NCBI GenBank assembly: GCA_002496955.1
Contig: DALZ01000176.1
Location: 6,935-26,809, forward strand
Length of the DNA: 19,875 bases
Direction: 5' to 3'
Origin: Euryarchaeota archaeon UBA128
Lineage (GTDB): Archaea > Thermoplasmatota > Poseidoniia > Poseidoniales > Poseidoniaceae
A program made the position numbers and the translations under genes. The notes beneath the pieces were generated by a model, which searched no databases, was not told the origin of the DNA, and saw only the letters and a list, made by a program, of their open reading frames with translations. Shown here piece by piece: positions 7,671-15,518 of the stretch; positions within the stretch are counted from its first letter, which is position 1, and the number at the start of each line of letters is the position of its first letter.

Positions 7671-8159
7671 TTATTCTTGTTCAGTCGTTATTCCTAAATT
7701 TTCATCTAACTCTGCTAGTCGCTGATTTTTTGGAGCTACACCCTCAGATATGCACCATTTGCCAGTAAATTCTTGAGATAAAACAGTCATCAAGTTCTTT
7801 TCCTTGAGTAAATTTATCCCTGCTGCTGTTCGGTGGATTACCGGAGCAATGTCCTCATGGAAAACGGAATCAAGAATTTCACATATATCTTGAAAAGTTC
7901 TAGTCCCATCACACAATTGCCACAATATACTATTTTTTTCATCGAGTGGCCGCCTTATCTCTTTTGGCGCTTTGAACAATTTTGCTAGAATTCTTTCAAA
8001 TCTGTTGAAGCGTTTTTCAATCCTGAGCATAATTTTCATACCACTTATGTTTGCAATATTCGGTTTAATCGCGACATCTCCAAAATAACCCCACCATACA
8101 GGTAAACGGCATGGGTATTTGTTGAACATGTGATGCTCCTCCACACCTGTTATTGACAT
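7671..8159 (-). CDS. PqqD-like domain protein
   Basis: A protein of about 162 residues. Its central part, roughly residues 62-125, matches the PqqD family winged-helix fold: PLDEKNSILWQLCDGTRTFQ, then DICEILDSVF and a final INLLKEKNLM. PqqD proteins act as recognition modules for ribosomal peptides in PQQ and related pathways, often beside a radical SAM enzyme. No such enzyme or peptide is visible nearby, so the role here is open. The N-terminal 60 residues (CRLPVWWGYFGD, then a basic helix) are not part of PqqD. I start at the ATG at 8157-8159, with TGAGGA about eight bases upstream. An in-frame TTG at 8180 would overlap the small membrane gene. It is the last gene of a minus-strand run that begins with surface-protein genes. 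Confidence 0.7.
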   Translation of the reverse strand: MSITGVEEHHMFNKYPCRLPVWWGYFGDVAIKPNIANISGMKIMLRIEKRFNRFERILAKLFKAPKEIRRPLDEKNSILWQLCDGTRTFQDICEILDSVFHEDIAPVIHRTAAGINLLKEKNLMTVLSQEFTGKWCISEGVAPKNQRLAELDENLGITTEQE

Positions 8160-8169
8160 ATTCCATTCC

Positions 8170-8343
8170 TCAGAAATCAATTAATGTCCACAACAAGAGT
8201 GTAGACATGGCAATAACACCAGTGAATGCGCTAAATTTAGTTAATTCTACCCGCTTAGTGAAATTCCTTAGATACCATGTAACAACTCCGCAAATAGAAA
8301 TTACCACCCAGAGGGCATACCAAAGCGCAGGATACTTTGCCAC
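8170..8343 (-). CDS. Small two-helix membrane protein (57 residues)
   Basis: An unlisted short gene read from GTG at 8341-8343 to TGA at 8170-8172. The product starts M(V)AKYPALWYALWVVISICG and has two hydrophobic stretches, about residues 5-24 and 37-56. A basic loop (LRNFTKRVELTK) lies between them, so it is probably a hairpin in the cytoplasmic membrane. Support for its reality is positional. Its GTG lies one base after the stop of the large surface-protein gene. GGGAAT sits in front of it, and its end meets the ribosome-binding site of the PqqD-like gene. I recognise no family. The opposite-strand reading frame over the same bases has no recognisable protein features. Confidence 0.6.
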   Translation of the reverse strand: MAKYPALWYALWVVISICGVVTWYLRNFTKRVELTKFSAFTGVIAMSTLLLWTLIDF

Positions 8344-8344
8344 A

Positions 8345-11300
8345 TCATTCCCTGTTATTCATATCTAAATATTGTTGCCCATAATACTCCCATTGTTCAA
8401 TAGACCATCCTATCGGCAACCCCGACTCAGGTATTGGAGGGCCAGAAGGTTGTCTGGCAGATCTTTCACCTTCATTATTTTTTGAAGGTTCAGTCTGTTC
8501 TTGACTTAGGTTAGCCGGTTTCGATATAGGAGGCCCAGAAATAGGTGGGCCAGACATTGTTGTTTGTTCGGCGGTTGTGGCAGTGGTTTTGGTTAGATAC
8601 CGTCTAAAAGCCAGCAAAATTATTGAAACACCAACCAGCAGTGAAATAGAAACCACGCCTATGGGCGAGATTGCTTGTGACGACTTGCTGGCGGATGTTG
8701 GGAATTCTACGGTTAGGTTGGCGTAATGTCGTTTAACATCATCGGGGGGATTGTCGGTATTGTTGACATAAACCTCCACGACACCCGTAGCAATGCTACC
8801 TGAATTTTTAATCTCACAGAAGATAGTATCGTATGTAGTAACAGCAGAGTATGGAGTGTTATTGAATGTAGTCTTTGGCCTTAATAAGTATCCCTCCCCA
8901 ACATCCATCCTATCGAAAAGCACACCTTCACCATCAACGTATTGACACAAGATACCCCAGTTGTGTGGTAGCGTGAAACTGATTTGGTAATTAATGGGAA
9001 GGGAAAAGGGCCTTCTGTTTGTTGTGGAGGTATTGATCCAGAAATTTGCGAAGTTGGCTCTATCTGTGGACAGATTACTCTCGATTGTGATAACATTCTG
9101 GAATAGAGTATCCACTTCGATAAAGCGTTGGTAGACCAATGGTTCGAATGCATTTGTGGAACTGGTTATAGTAAATTCTACGGTAATGTTAGCGCCTAAA
9201 GGTATATCTTCCGGGATCATTATGTTGATGCTGACCATTCTAGTACTGTTTTTACTTATGGTTATTGGATGGGATCGAAATAATTCATAAGCAAGTCCAT
9301 TGCTACCTAGTGACATATATGCAGGTATCGGCTTATTGTGATCATTAGTTGTTACCGAGGCAAAAATGCGAATGTCACTTTCATCTATGTTGCCGCGATT
9401 GATAATTTTGAAGTCTACACTGTTAGTTGTTCCATTGCCAACATATTGGGTTCGACTCTCAGATACTGCATCTGAAAATCCTAAATCACGAACAACTTCA
9501 GTTATTAAGGACACTGATGCGAAATTATCTGTTAAATCTATATCGTCACCATACATATTTGGTAGAGCGGTAATTGTGATGTCAAATATTTGATTAAACT
9601 CTATGCCGCTTGGAATATCAATCACCAATTCGACATACCTTATCGAGCGGTATTCAGAAATTTCACCTAGTTGAACAGTATTTGTAACAGAATGATTGTT
9701 AGAGTAACTCCAAGAATCTGGTATACCATCTACATCAATAGTTGCGCCAACAGCACCATTTCCTAAGTTGGCTAACATTAAAGAAAAAACATTTTTACTA
9801 CCCGGACTCAAGCTTGCTGGGTAGTCGATAAGTGTTAACTCGATGTTGTTGATTTGAGAAATTATTAGGTTATCTATTGAATCTGTAGTAAACATTTGTC
9901 CACTACGTTCCGATATGATTGAAGCTGTGTAAGCAGGACAATCATCACCTACTTGCGCAGTTGTTGGGGCAGTAATCCTGACACTGAATGAACCTGTATC
10001 GCCGGCATTTAGGTACAACCTTGCCGGGGTTATCTCAGATATCACCCAGTTATTGGCTGATTTAAACTCCATATTCGTCTCAAAAATATCTTGCACACTT
10101 GCGTTGTTTAGAACATTAAATACAACAGTCTGGCTCTCACCCGGTGCAATAGAAATATCGTTCGTGTCAACGACTATATTGGGGTAGACAAACGCATCGC
10201 TCACCATACTGGCGTATATTTCAATTGTTATTCGATCAGTCCTAGTGGAATCATTTTGCGACACTGCGATGATATCAAACGAGCCTATTGAATCTGGAAC
10301 AGCATCCGACCCGACTGTGTATGTCAACATTATAGGAACAGAAAAACCGGGCTGTACTATTATCTCTCTGGCCTGATTCCATGAAAATGCAACACTCCAA
10401 CCTAGAGGTAGACTGCTATAGTCTAACGATAATGAAAAGACATCTGTAGCGCCACCTGCATTAGTAATCGATGTTGTTGTAACGCATGATTTTCCTGGTG
10501 CGCAACTAACAATTCCTGTGAGTGGAAGAAATTCTGGTATCCGGTCGGGCGTGACTTCAAGTTGTAGCGCTATATTCGCATTAACCGCCGAGTGAGTTTT
10601 GCTTTCGATAGTAAAGTTTACTGGAAAGAATCCCTGATTTTCGCCATATTTTGGTTTATAATTGAACTCAATCACCTTGGTTTCTCCTTTCTCCAAGTAT
10701 ATGCCATTTGCTTCAGTGATGCTTACTCCAGTAGTCTGAGAGAAATAATATTGCCACTCATTTGGTAAATTATCAACCGTCGGAGTGAAGGTTTCGGCAA
10801 TATTTCCAGTATTGGTTAATCCCAAGGTTACTTTTCCCCATGAATCCGGAACGGTTCCTTCAATATCAATGCCAACAGCGGAAATGTTGTATTCACTAAC
10901 ACGCAATTCTTGGTCGTAGACGATTACAATATCATCAATCCATAAGCCAATGTCATTGTTAACAGCATCGCTAGAAAAGCCAAATCTAAACTGTGAATTA
11001 GCGTGAAAATTTTGCTGCGGAGAGGGAATGATTGGTGAGATGACACCACCATCATTAATTGACCAGGTTTGCCAATCTGCAGAATCTGAAAAATCATTGT
11101 CTACGGTTCCAGATATGCTGACTAACTCCGTCCATGAATTAGTCGGAGTCATACTGTATGTCTTAACAGAATCCCCTCCCGCGACGCTGCCAGTGTAAAA
11201 ATAAGCAATCCCGTTACTTCTTAATGGGGATGTAATTGCATCTGAAAGATCCATTACTGGCGTCGTTAAACTTGCCACGGTATTTGGTTGATAAGTCGAT

Positions 11301-11953
11301 GCCTGACCATTGCCGATATGGCATGCACTGCCTTGTGATAGCGCAATTTCGCTATTTACTCCCCATCCGGGGTCAACGGTCCACAAACTTAGGTCGTCGC
11401 AATTGAAATAATGACTTGCTACCGTGAAAGTAGACTGCATGACATCATTACCTGAGTTGTCATCAACAATCGTTGTGTATGGTGTAATAACTATGCTGTG
11501 GTTTCCGGAATATGTGGGTGTTATTCTAAATGTGGTAATTTCGTTATCATTTGCACGTATAGAGCCTATTTGATTAGTCTCATTGTGTAATTCAAAGTTT
11601 TGGTATTCATTATGTTTTATTAGCATATTTACGTCGACTTGGGGAGAGTCAGTATTGCCATAGTTGTCAATTGTTACCTGAATGGTGATGTCGACATTGA
11701 TTACAGCATCTATAACAAATAATGTCTCAGGGCGATTAAAGTTTTGAATTGGATAATTTGATGAAAACATCCGATATTTTTGTTCATCTGCTGCGTTGGG
11801 ATAGAAAAATGATACATCTGATACGCTAAGGTCCACGCCGGTTGATTTTTGACCGACGTAGTCAGTATTATCATCAACAAGAGAAGTCTGATTCAGGGGC
11901 AGTGATTGTATAGCAAGAAGAAAAACCATCAACACAGCGACATGAAATTTCAT
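8345..11953 (-). CDS. Large secreted/surface-anchored protein with repeated beta-sandwich (CARDB/NEW3-like) domains
   Basis: A 1202-residue protein. Residues 1-20 (MKFHVAVLMVFLLAIQSLPL) form a signal peptide. A first beta-sandwich (CARDB-like, about 75-175) is followed by a MAM/jelly-roll-like region (about 185-345) ending in IGLWIDDIVIVYD. Several more repeats of the type found in CARDB and NEW3 domains follow to about 1085; recurring phrases are LGLTNTGNIAETF, SITNAGGATDVFSLSL and FKIINRGNIDESDI. One membrane helix spans about 1096-1116 (SPIGVVSISLLVGVSIILLAF). The cytoplasmic tail of 86 residues is Pro/Gly-rich (SGPPISGPPI) and ends GWSIEQWEYYGQQYL. It is therefore a type I membrane protein with a long extracellular region rich in Asn-X-Ser/Thr sites, probably for adhesion or as an envelope component. 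No catalytic motif is visible. The small membrane protein gene starts one base past its stop. Confidence 0.82.
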   Translation of the reverse strand: MKFHVAVLMVFLLAIQSLPLNQTSLVDDNTDYVGQKSTGVDLSVSDVSFFYPNAADEQKYRMFSSNYPIQNFNRPETLFVIDAVINVDITIQVTIDNYGNTDSPQVDVNMLIKHNEYQNFELHNETNQIGSIRANDNEITTFRITPTYSGNHSIVITPYTTIVDDNSGNDVMQSTFTVASHYFNCDDLSLWTVDPGWGVNSEIALSQGSACHIGNGQASTYQPNTVASLTTPVMDLSDAITSPLRSNGIAYFYTGSVAGGDSVKTYSMTPTNSWTELVSISGTVDNDFSDSADWQTWSINDGGVISPIIPSPQQNFHANSQFRFGFSSDAVNNDIGLWIDDIVIVYDQELRVSEYNISAVGIDIEGTVPDSWGKVTLGLTNTGNIAETFTPTVDNLPNEWQYYFSQTTGVSITEANGIYLEKGETKVIEFNYKPKYGENQGFFPVNFTIESKTHSAVNANIALQLEVTPDRIPEFLPLTGIVSCAPGKSCVTTTSITNAGGATDVFSLSLDYSSLPLGWSVAFSWNQAREIIVQPGFSVPIMLTYTVGSDAVPDSIGSFDIIAVSQNDSTRTDRITIEIYASMVSDAFVYPNIVVDTNDISIAPGESQTVVFNVLNNASVQDIFETNMEFKSANNWVISEITPARLYLNAGDTGSFSVRITAPTTAQVGDDCPAYTASIISERSGQMFTTDSIDNLIISQINNIELTLIDYPASLSPGSKNVFSLMLANLGNGAVGATIDVDGIPDSWSYSNNHSVTNTVQLGEISEYRSIRYVELVIDIPSGIEFNQIFDITITALPNMYGDDIDLTDNFASVSLITEVVRDLGFSDAVSESRTQYVGNGTTNSVDFKIINRGNIDESDIRIFASVTTNDHNKPIPAYMSLGSNGLAYELFRSHPITISKNSTRMVSINIMIPEDIPLGANITVEFTITSSTNAFEPLVYQRFIEVDTLFQNVITIESNLSTDRANFANFWINTSTTNRRPFSLPINYQISFTLPHNWGILCQYVDGEGVLFDRMDVGEGYLLRPKTTFNNTPYSAVTTYDTIFCEIKNSGSIATGVVEVYVNNTDNPPDDVKRHYANLTVEFPTSASKSSQAISPIGVVSISLLVGVSIILLAFRRYLTKTTATTAEQTTMSGPPISGPPISKPANLSQEQTEPSKNNEGERSARQPSGPPIPESGLPIGWSIEQWEYYGQQYLDMNNRE

Positions 11954-11992
11954 ATGCGACCCAGTAGATACTATAACTGTAATCTATATGAG

Positions 11993-12877
11993 TTAATTGG
12001 CGTTTGTGTCTTTACTTACTGATTCGTCAACTACTTCTTCTGCTTTTTGTAACTTAAGTTCATTTTTCCGCTCTTTGGCTCTGGCAGCAAAGTATACTGT
12101 GAATGATGGTATTAGCAGCATTGAAAAACAGCCAACAACCGCAGCAACAGCCCATAGAAACTCAGTTCCAGCGTCAACAGAGAATACTCCAATGTCGGAG
12201 AAATCTTCATTGACAGTTACTAATATAACGTTTGGTGCTGTTGATTTATTACCATCTTCAGTAATTTCAACTATTATTACTGCCGGGCTATGGAAATACT
12301 CAACAATTTCACGCGCCTTATCTTCCGCCTCCCCTAGTGATTTAGCATACACAGTTCCATTATTTCTTCGCCCGGGGTCAGTTGTTGTCATGGAGATGAT
12401 CGAATCATCACCACCGTCCTCGCTGATTAACTCATGTGTTTTGTTTAAAAAACATGAGTCTTCACAACTAAAGTCTTCCGCATCTGGATCGCCCAATTTT
12501 GAGTGGGAGTAAAGTCCAACAGAATTGGTTAATTTCATGACTGAGTTTCTTGACAGACCTCCCGCAGTGACATTGACCCAGGTGAGGTTATCACCATCAG
12601 CAGTAAATGTCCACCGCCATTGGGTTAGGTTTTCATCTTCATCGTATATTTTTACAGGCTCAATTGATTCGTCACTGGTGACTTCGGTTTCAGTTGTGTA
12701 TAGATAGTATGAAGGAGAAATTGTTGCACCATACACAGCATAGCCCAACAAAAAGATGAGTGTAAAGGACAAACCCAGCAGTGTCCGAAGTAGATTCGGG
12801 TTTTGGGCTAGCGCCTTCTGCATACATGCCGGTTGATGGACCCCTTCAATAACACTTGCATAATCCATAATTTTCAT
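11993..12877 (-). CDS. Two-helix membrane protein with large external domain, unknown function
   Basis: A protein of about 294 residues from the ATG at 12875-12877; a TTG 15 bases upstream is in frame. One membrane helix lies near the N-terminus (LLGLSFTLIFLLGYAVYGATI). A polar, acidic external region of about 175 residues follows, holding Asn-X-Ser/Thr sites and a close cysteine pair (FSCEDSCFLNK). A second helix (FLWAVAAVVGCFSMLLIPSF) comes next, then a charged, helical cytoplasmic tail ending in KDTNAN. No family is recognised. The gene is divergent from the S19e operon. It lies 39 bases upstream of the large surface protein on the same strand, so the two may be co-expressed or separately promoted (a CATATAGATT stretch lies in the gap). 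Confidence 0.7.
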   Translation of the reverse strand: MKIMDYASVIEGVHQPACMQKALAQNPNLLRTLLGLSFTLIFLLGYAVYGATISPSYYLYTTETEVTSDESIEPVKIYDEDENLTQWRWTFTADGDNLTWVNVTAGGLSRNSVMKLTNSVGLYSHSKLGDPDAEDFSCEDSCFLNKTHELISEDGGDDSIISMTTTDPGRRNNGTVYAKSLGEAEDKAREIVEYFHSPAVIIVEITEDGNKSTAPNVILVTVNEDFSDIGVFSVDAGTEFLWAVAAVVGCFSMLLIPSFTVYFAARAKERKNELKLQKAEEVVDESVSKDTNAN

Positions 12878-12907
12878 GACATGTCTCGCCAATCACACCC
12901 GTTTCAT

Positions 12908-12917
12908 TGATATAGGG
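12908..12917 (+). promoter_or_regulatory. Putative TATA box of the S19e operon
   Basis: TTGATATAGG about 38 bases before the S19e ATG is the best TATA-like element between the divergent genes. It would start transcription about 10-12 bases before the codon. GGTG at 12941-12944 could then serve as the ribosome-binding site. It was identified by eye only. Confidence 0.35.
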
Positions 12918-12950
12918 GAGTTAAGTCGGCAAAATGCTTGGTGTTGCTAC

Positions 12951-13442
12951 ATGACCACTTATTATGATATTCCAGCTGATATGCTCGTTCCAGCGTTAGC
13001 AGAAAAATTGTCTGAAACAAAAGGGATAGAGCAGCCCTCATGGTCTGACTTTGTTAAAACTGGAGCGGATCGTGAACGCCCGCCAACGCAAGCAAACTGG
13101 TGGTCAATCAGAGCCGCTTCGATTCTCAGAAAAGTGGCACGCAAAGGACCAATTGGCGTTACCAGTCTGGCACAAGATTATGGTGGCAGCGTTAACAATG
13201 GCTCAAGTCCTAACACTCCTGGTGTTGCCTCAAGACATATCATTAGAACAGCATTACAACAGCTTGAATCCGCAGGTTTAGTCGAGTTAGTTCCTACCAA
13301 GGAAATAGAATCAACTGATGGAAAGCAACAATTATACTCTGGTAGAAAAATTACCCCTGCCGGACAGAAACTGCTTGATGAGGCTGCTCACTCATGCCGT
13401 GATGCAGCAAATGAGATGTATCCTGGACTGGCTAAATATTAG
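12951..13442 (+). CDS. rps19e: Ribosomal protein S19e (eS19)
   Basis: A 163-residue small-subunit ribosomal protein found only in archaea and eukaryotes. It begins MTTYYDIPADMLVPALAEKL. It contains the family's WSDFVKTGADRERPP, WWSIRAASILRKVARKGPIG, the YGG loop, and HIIRTALQQLESAGLVE, and ends in GRKITPAGQKLLDEAA. The frame stays open for 75 bases upstream. The ATG at 12951 is chosen because the conserved N-terminus starts there, with GGTG seven bases before it. It opens a plus-strand operon of translation genes in the order S19e, PDCD5, L39e, L31e, which is common in archaea. Confidence 0.95.
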   Translation: MTTYYDIPADMLVPALAEKLSETKGIEQPSWSDFVKTGADRERPPTQANWWSIRAASILRKVARKGPIGVTSLAQDYGGSVNNGSSPNTPGVASRHIIRTALQQLESAGLVELVPTKEIESTDGKQQLYSGRKITPAGQKLLDEAAHSCRDAANEMYPGLAKY

Positions 13443-13463
13443 GGACGTGGGAGTTTGTCAAGT

Positions 13464-13823
13464 ATGTCTGCACAAGGAGAGGACCGATTAGAGGCACTCA
13501 GACAGCAGCGAATGTTAGAACTTCAGAAGCAATTTGAATCCCAAGCCAAAGCGCAGGCTGAAAAAGAAATTCAAACCCAAGTAGAGCAAGCAGAAAATCA
13601 AGCGGTTAGTCAGGCGATGAAGCATCTCCTATCTAGTGAAGCAAGATCTCGTCTTGCAACTATTTCATTAGCCACACCAGAGAGAGCCGAAGCAATCAAA
13701 AAATTTATCATAAGCCTACATGAAAATGGTAAGTTTGTCCCACCAATGAGCGATGTTGACCTAAAATCGATATTGGGATCACACTCCAAGAGCCGCAATA
13801 GTGCGTCGATAAGAAGAATCTGA
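13464..13823 (+). CDS. PDCD5/TFAR19-family DNA-binding protein
   Basis: A 119-residue protein of the PDCD5 family, small helical proteins of archaea and eukaryotes thought to bind nucleic acid. An N-terminal charged coiled helix (RLEALRQQRMLELQKQFESQ and the following Ala/Gln/Glu-rich stretch) precedes the conserved core. Core motifs are LLSSEARSRLATISLATPER, then AIKKFIISLHENGKF and LKSILG. The tail ends in the basic SIRRI. I start at the ATG at 13464, ten bases after GTGGGAG; a TTG at 13455 is too close to that site. Its place between S19e and L39e is the usual archaeal order and supports the call. Confidence 0.92.
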   Translation: MSAQGEDRLEALRQQRMLELQKQFESQAKAQAEKEIQTQVEQAENQAVSQAMKHLLSSEARSRLATISLATPERAEAIKKFIISLHENGKFVPPMSDVDLKSILGSHSKSRNSASIRRI

Positions 13824-13836
13824 GAAGGTGCTCGAT

Positions 13837-13992
13837 ATGTCAAAAAATAAACCAGCAGCAAAAAAAATACGCCTCATGAAGGCTACTAAACAAAACCGCC
13901 GTGTCCCTGTTTGGGTCATGTTAAAGACCGACCGAAATACTGTGACTCATCCAAAACGTCATCATTGGAGACGCAGTAAATTACAGAGGTGA
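13837..13992 (+). CDS. rpl39e: Ribosomal protein L39e (eL39)
   Basis: A 51-residue, highly basic protein. It starts MSKNKPAAKKIRLMKATKQN and contains RRVPVWVMLKT, then THPKRHHWRRSKLQR. It matches the whole eL39 family, which lines the peptide exit tunnel of the archaeal and eukaryotic large subunit. GAAGGTG eight bases upstream serves as ribosome-binding site. Its last codons contain the Shine-Dalgarno GAGGTGA of the L31e gene that follows, so the two are translationally close. Confidence 0.96.
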   Translation: MSKNKPAAKKIRLMKATKQNRRVPVWVMLKTDRNTVTHPKRHHWRRSKLQR

Positions 13993-13997
13993 TTTTA

Positions 13998-14273
13998 GTG
14001 GCCAGACCAAATGAATCTGAATTAATTGTTCCACTAAGAAAAGCATGGAACATTACACGTTTCAAGCGCGCCCCAAGAGCGATTCAAATAATCAAAGACC
14101 ATGTAATTCAACACTTGAAAGTTCGCGAGGATGAAGAAGTGTGGATTGATCCCTCAGTCAATGAACACATATGGTCGAGAGGAATAGAGAACCCACCGCG
14201 TAAAGTCAGATTACAAGTAATCAGACACGACGAACCAGATATTCCAATTGAGGTAAAATTATTCGAGGAGTGA
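13998..14273 (+). CDS. rpl31e: Ribosomal protein L31e (eL31)
   Basis: A 91-residue large-subunit protein with the family motifs VPLRKAWNITRFKRAPRA, IIKDHVIQHLKV, VWIDPSVNEHIWSRGI and NPPRKVRLQVIR. I start at the GTG at 13998, because GAGGTGA ends five bases earlier. An in-frame GTG at 13989 overlaps the L39e stop and lies inside that ribosome-binding site. The L39e-L31e pair is a standard archaeal arrangement. The next gene, S17e, starts six bases after the stop. Confidence 0.95.
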   Translation: MARPNESELIVPLRKAWNITRFKRAPRAIQIIKDHVIQHLKVREDEEVWIDPSVNEHIWSRGIENPPRKVRLQVIRHDEPDIPIEVKLFEE

Positions 14274-14278
14274 GCATT

Positions 14279-14470
14279 ATGGGAAATATTCGACCTAGTT
14301 TCATCAAAATAAGGGCAATTGCGTTAGTAGAACAGCACGGCGAGAAATTTACAGATGACTTTGACCACAACAAAATTGTGGTATCTCAACTAACCGATGT
14401 TAGCTCAAAGAAGTTGCGAAATTGGATTGCAGGTTATGTGACTCGCTATCGCCAAAGAAGAGTTGATTGA
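14279..14470 (+). CDS. rps17e: Ribosomal protein S17e (eS17)
   Basis: A 63-residue small-subunit protein. It starts MGNIRPSFIKIRAIALVEQH and contains KFTDDFDHNKIVVSQLTDV, then SSKKLRNWIAGYVTRYRQRR. This matches archaeal eS17 over its whole length. GAGGAGTGA just upstream places the start at the ATG at 14279, not at the GTG nine bases before. S17e does not usually sit directly after L31e in other euryarchaea, where eIF6 often does, so the local order may be lineage-specific (from memory, not checked). Confidence 0.93.
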   Translation: MGNIRPSFIKIRAIALVEQHGEKFTDDFDHNKIVVSQLTDVSSKKLRNWIAGYVTRYRQRRVD

Positions 14471-14479
14471 GGATTTTCG

Positions 14480-14689
14480 ATGCCTGTGCGCATTGATTGG
14501 GATCGTCATCCTGTCAGTGTCCATTGCGAGGATAAATCTGAACTTGAGAATTTAATTGAATTCTTGAAGACAAAATACTCTATCAGAAAACGATCAATAA
14601 TTATGGATGATAGAGAATCTGGCGGGTACTTATTTTTTCTTTACCAACCATGCGACCCTCGCTGGATCGCTGAATTCTACCAGATGTGA
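14480..14689 (+). CDS. Small conserved-looking protein of unknown function (69 residues)
   Basis: An ATG-started gene of 69 residues between S17e and trmJ. TTGAGGATT about seven bases upstream is a good ribosome-binding site, and the gaps of 9 and 4 bases place it firmly in the operon. The product is soluble and mixed charge. It begins MPVRIDWDRHPVSVHCEDKS, continues with a helix ELENLIEFLKTKY, and ends with YLFFLYQPCDPRWIAEFYQM. I recognise no domain. Its position suggests a role in translation or RNA modification, which is inference only. Confidence 0.75.
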   Translation: MPVRIDWDRHPVSVHCEDKSELENLIEFLKTKYSIRKRSIIMDDRESGGYLFFLYQPCDPRWIAEFYQM

Positions 14690-14693
14690 TAAT

Positions 14694-15518
14694 ATGGGTG
14701 ATAGAAAATCATTGCCACTACCCACATCGTCTTATGAACTTGTAGTTGTTTGTATTGATACTGAACACCCTGGGAATCTTGGAGCAATATGTCGAACGAT
14801 GCTCAATTACGGTTATGAGCAACTAAGACTGGTTAATCCACAGTGCACTCCTGACGATAATGAAGCCAGAAATCGGGCCAAACACGCTGGTAGAATACTT
14901 GATACCGTCCAGATTTACCAAACCCTAGAGGATTGTGTTCGCGATTGCTCGTTAGTGATAGGTACTTCAGGTAAACGTGAGGTTGGTAGCAAGACTTCGT
15001 TTAGGCACTTTACATTTCCTTGGGAATTATCTAGGATATTTAATCAACACACTGGCAAGATAGCCTTGGTATTTGGTGGTGAAGGCACTGGAATCTCCAC
15101 AAGCGATTTGCATGATTGTGATTTTTTAGCAACCTTGCCGACTTGGGAGGGTTATCCTATTGCCAACTTATCACATTCCGTTAATGCATTTTTGTATCAA
15201 TTACACAGCGAGCGAGTAAGGCACCAACAAGGTGATGACTGTGGATTACCAGACATAGTTCCACTAAAGACAAGCATATCTCCAGAACTTCGACAAACAT
15301 TTCTTACTGCAATCAAACAATTTAGTTCATCAAGTCTAGGTAATGTAGAGAGAAAATTAAGTATTAAAAATTCCTTAACGCGAATGGCAATGATGTCGAC
15401 ATTGTCAGAGGATGAGATAACGCGTTTGATAGGCGGTTTGATAGATGCAACTACCGCCCTACAATATACCGTTGACGATGAAAATTGGAAAAAAGGACGC
15501 CGCCGTAGAATAGAATAG
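14694..15518 (+). CDS. trmJ: SpoU/TrmH-family tRNA methyltransferase, TrmJ-like
   Basis: A 274-residue SPOUT-class 2'-O-ribose methyltransferase. Motif 1 is HPGNLGAICRTMLNYGY (with the catalytic Asn/Arg pair). Motif 2 is ALVFGGEGTGIS, and motif 3 is PIANLSHSVNAFLYQL. Together they form the AdoMet-binding knot. NARAKHAG-like RNRAKHAGRI after the first motif is typical of the TrmJ branch, whose archaeal and bacterial members methylate position 32 of tRNA. The C-terminal 85 residues are helical and end in the basic KKGRRRRIE, fitting the TrmJ extension. The ATG at 14694 is preceded by GTGAT. The frame is open further upstream, overlapping the small unknown gene, but conserved sequence starts after this ATG. 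It ends exactly next to the stop of queD on the other strand. Confidence 0.88.
   Translation: MGDRKSLPLPTSSYELVVVCIDTEHPGNLGAICRTMLNYGYEQLRLVNPQCTPDDNEARNRAKHAGRILDTVQIYQTLEDCVRDCSLVIGTSGKREVGSKTSFRHFTFPWELSRIFNQHTGKIALVFGGEGTGISTSDLHDCDFLATLPTWEGYPIANLSHSVNAFLYQLHSERVRHQQGDDCGLPDIVPLKTSISPELRQTFLTAIKQFSSSSLGNVERKLSIKNSLTRMAMMSTLSEDEITRLIGGLIDATTALQYTVDDENWKKGRRRRIE

Noticed and set aside
7671..8159. PQQ or RiPP biosynthesis cluster
   Set aside because: Only a PqqD-like fold is present; there is no radical SAM partner, precursor peptide or other pathway enzyme around it.
8153..8368. Plus-strand frame of 71 residues over the small membrane gene
   Set aside because: It has no ribosome-binding site or recognisable features, and overlaps the ends of three tightly packed minus-strand genes.
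12876..12950. N-terminal extension of S19e back to 12876
   Set aside because: The extra 25 residues are not part of the S19e family, and the overlap with the divergent membrane-protein start makes translation from there unlikely.
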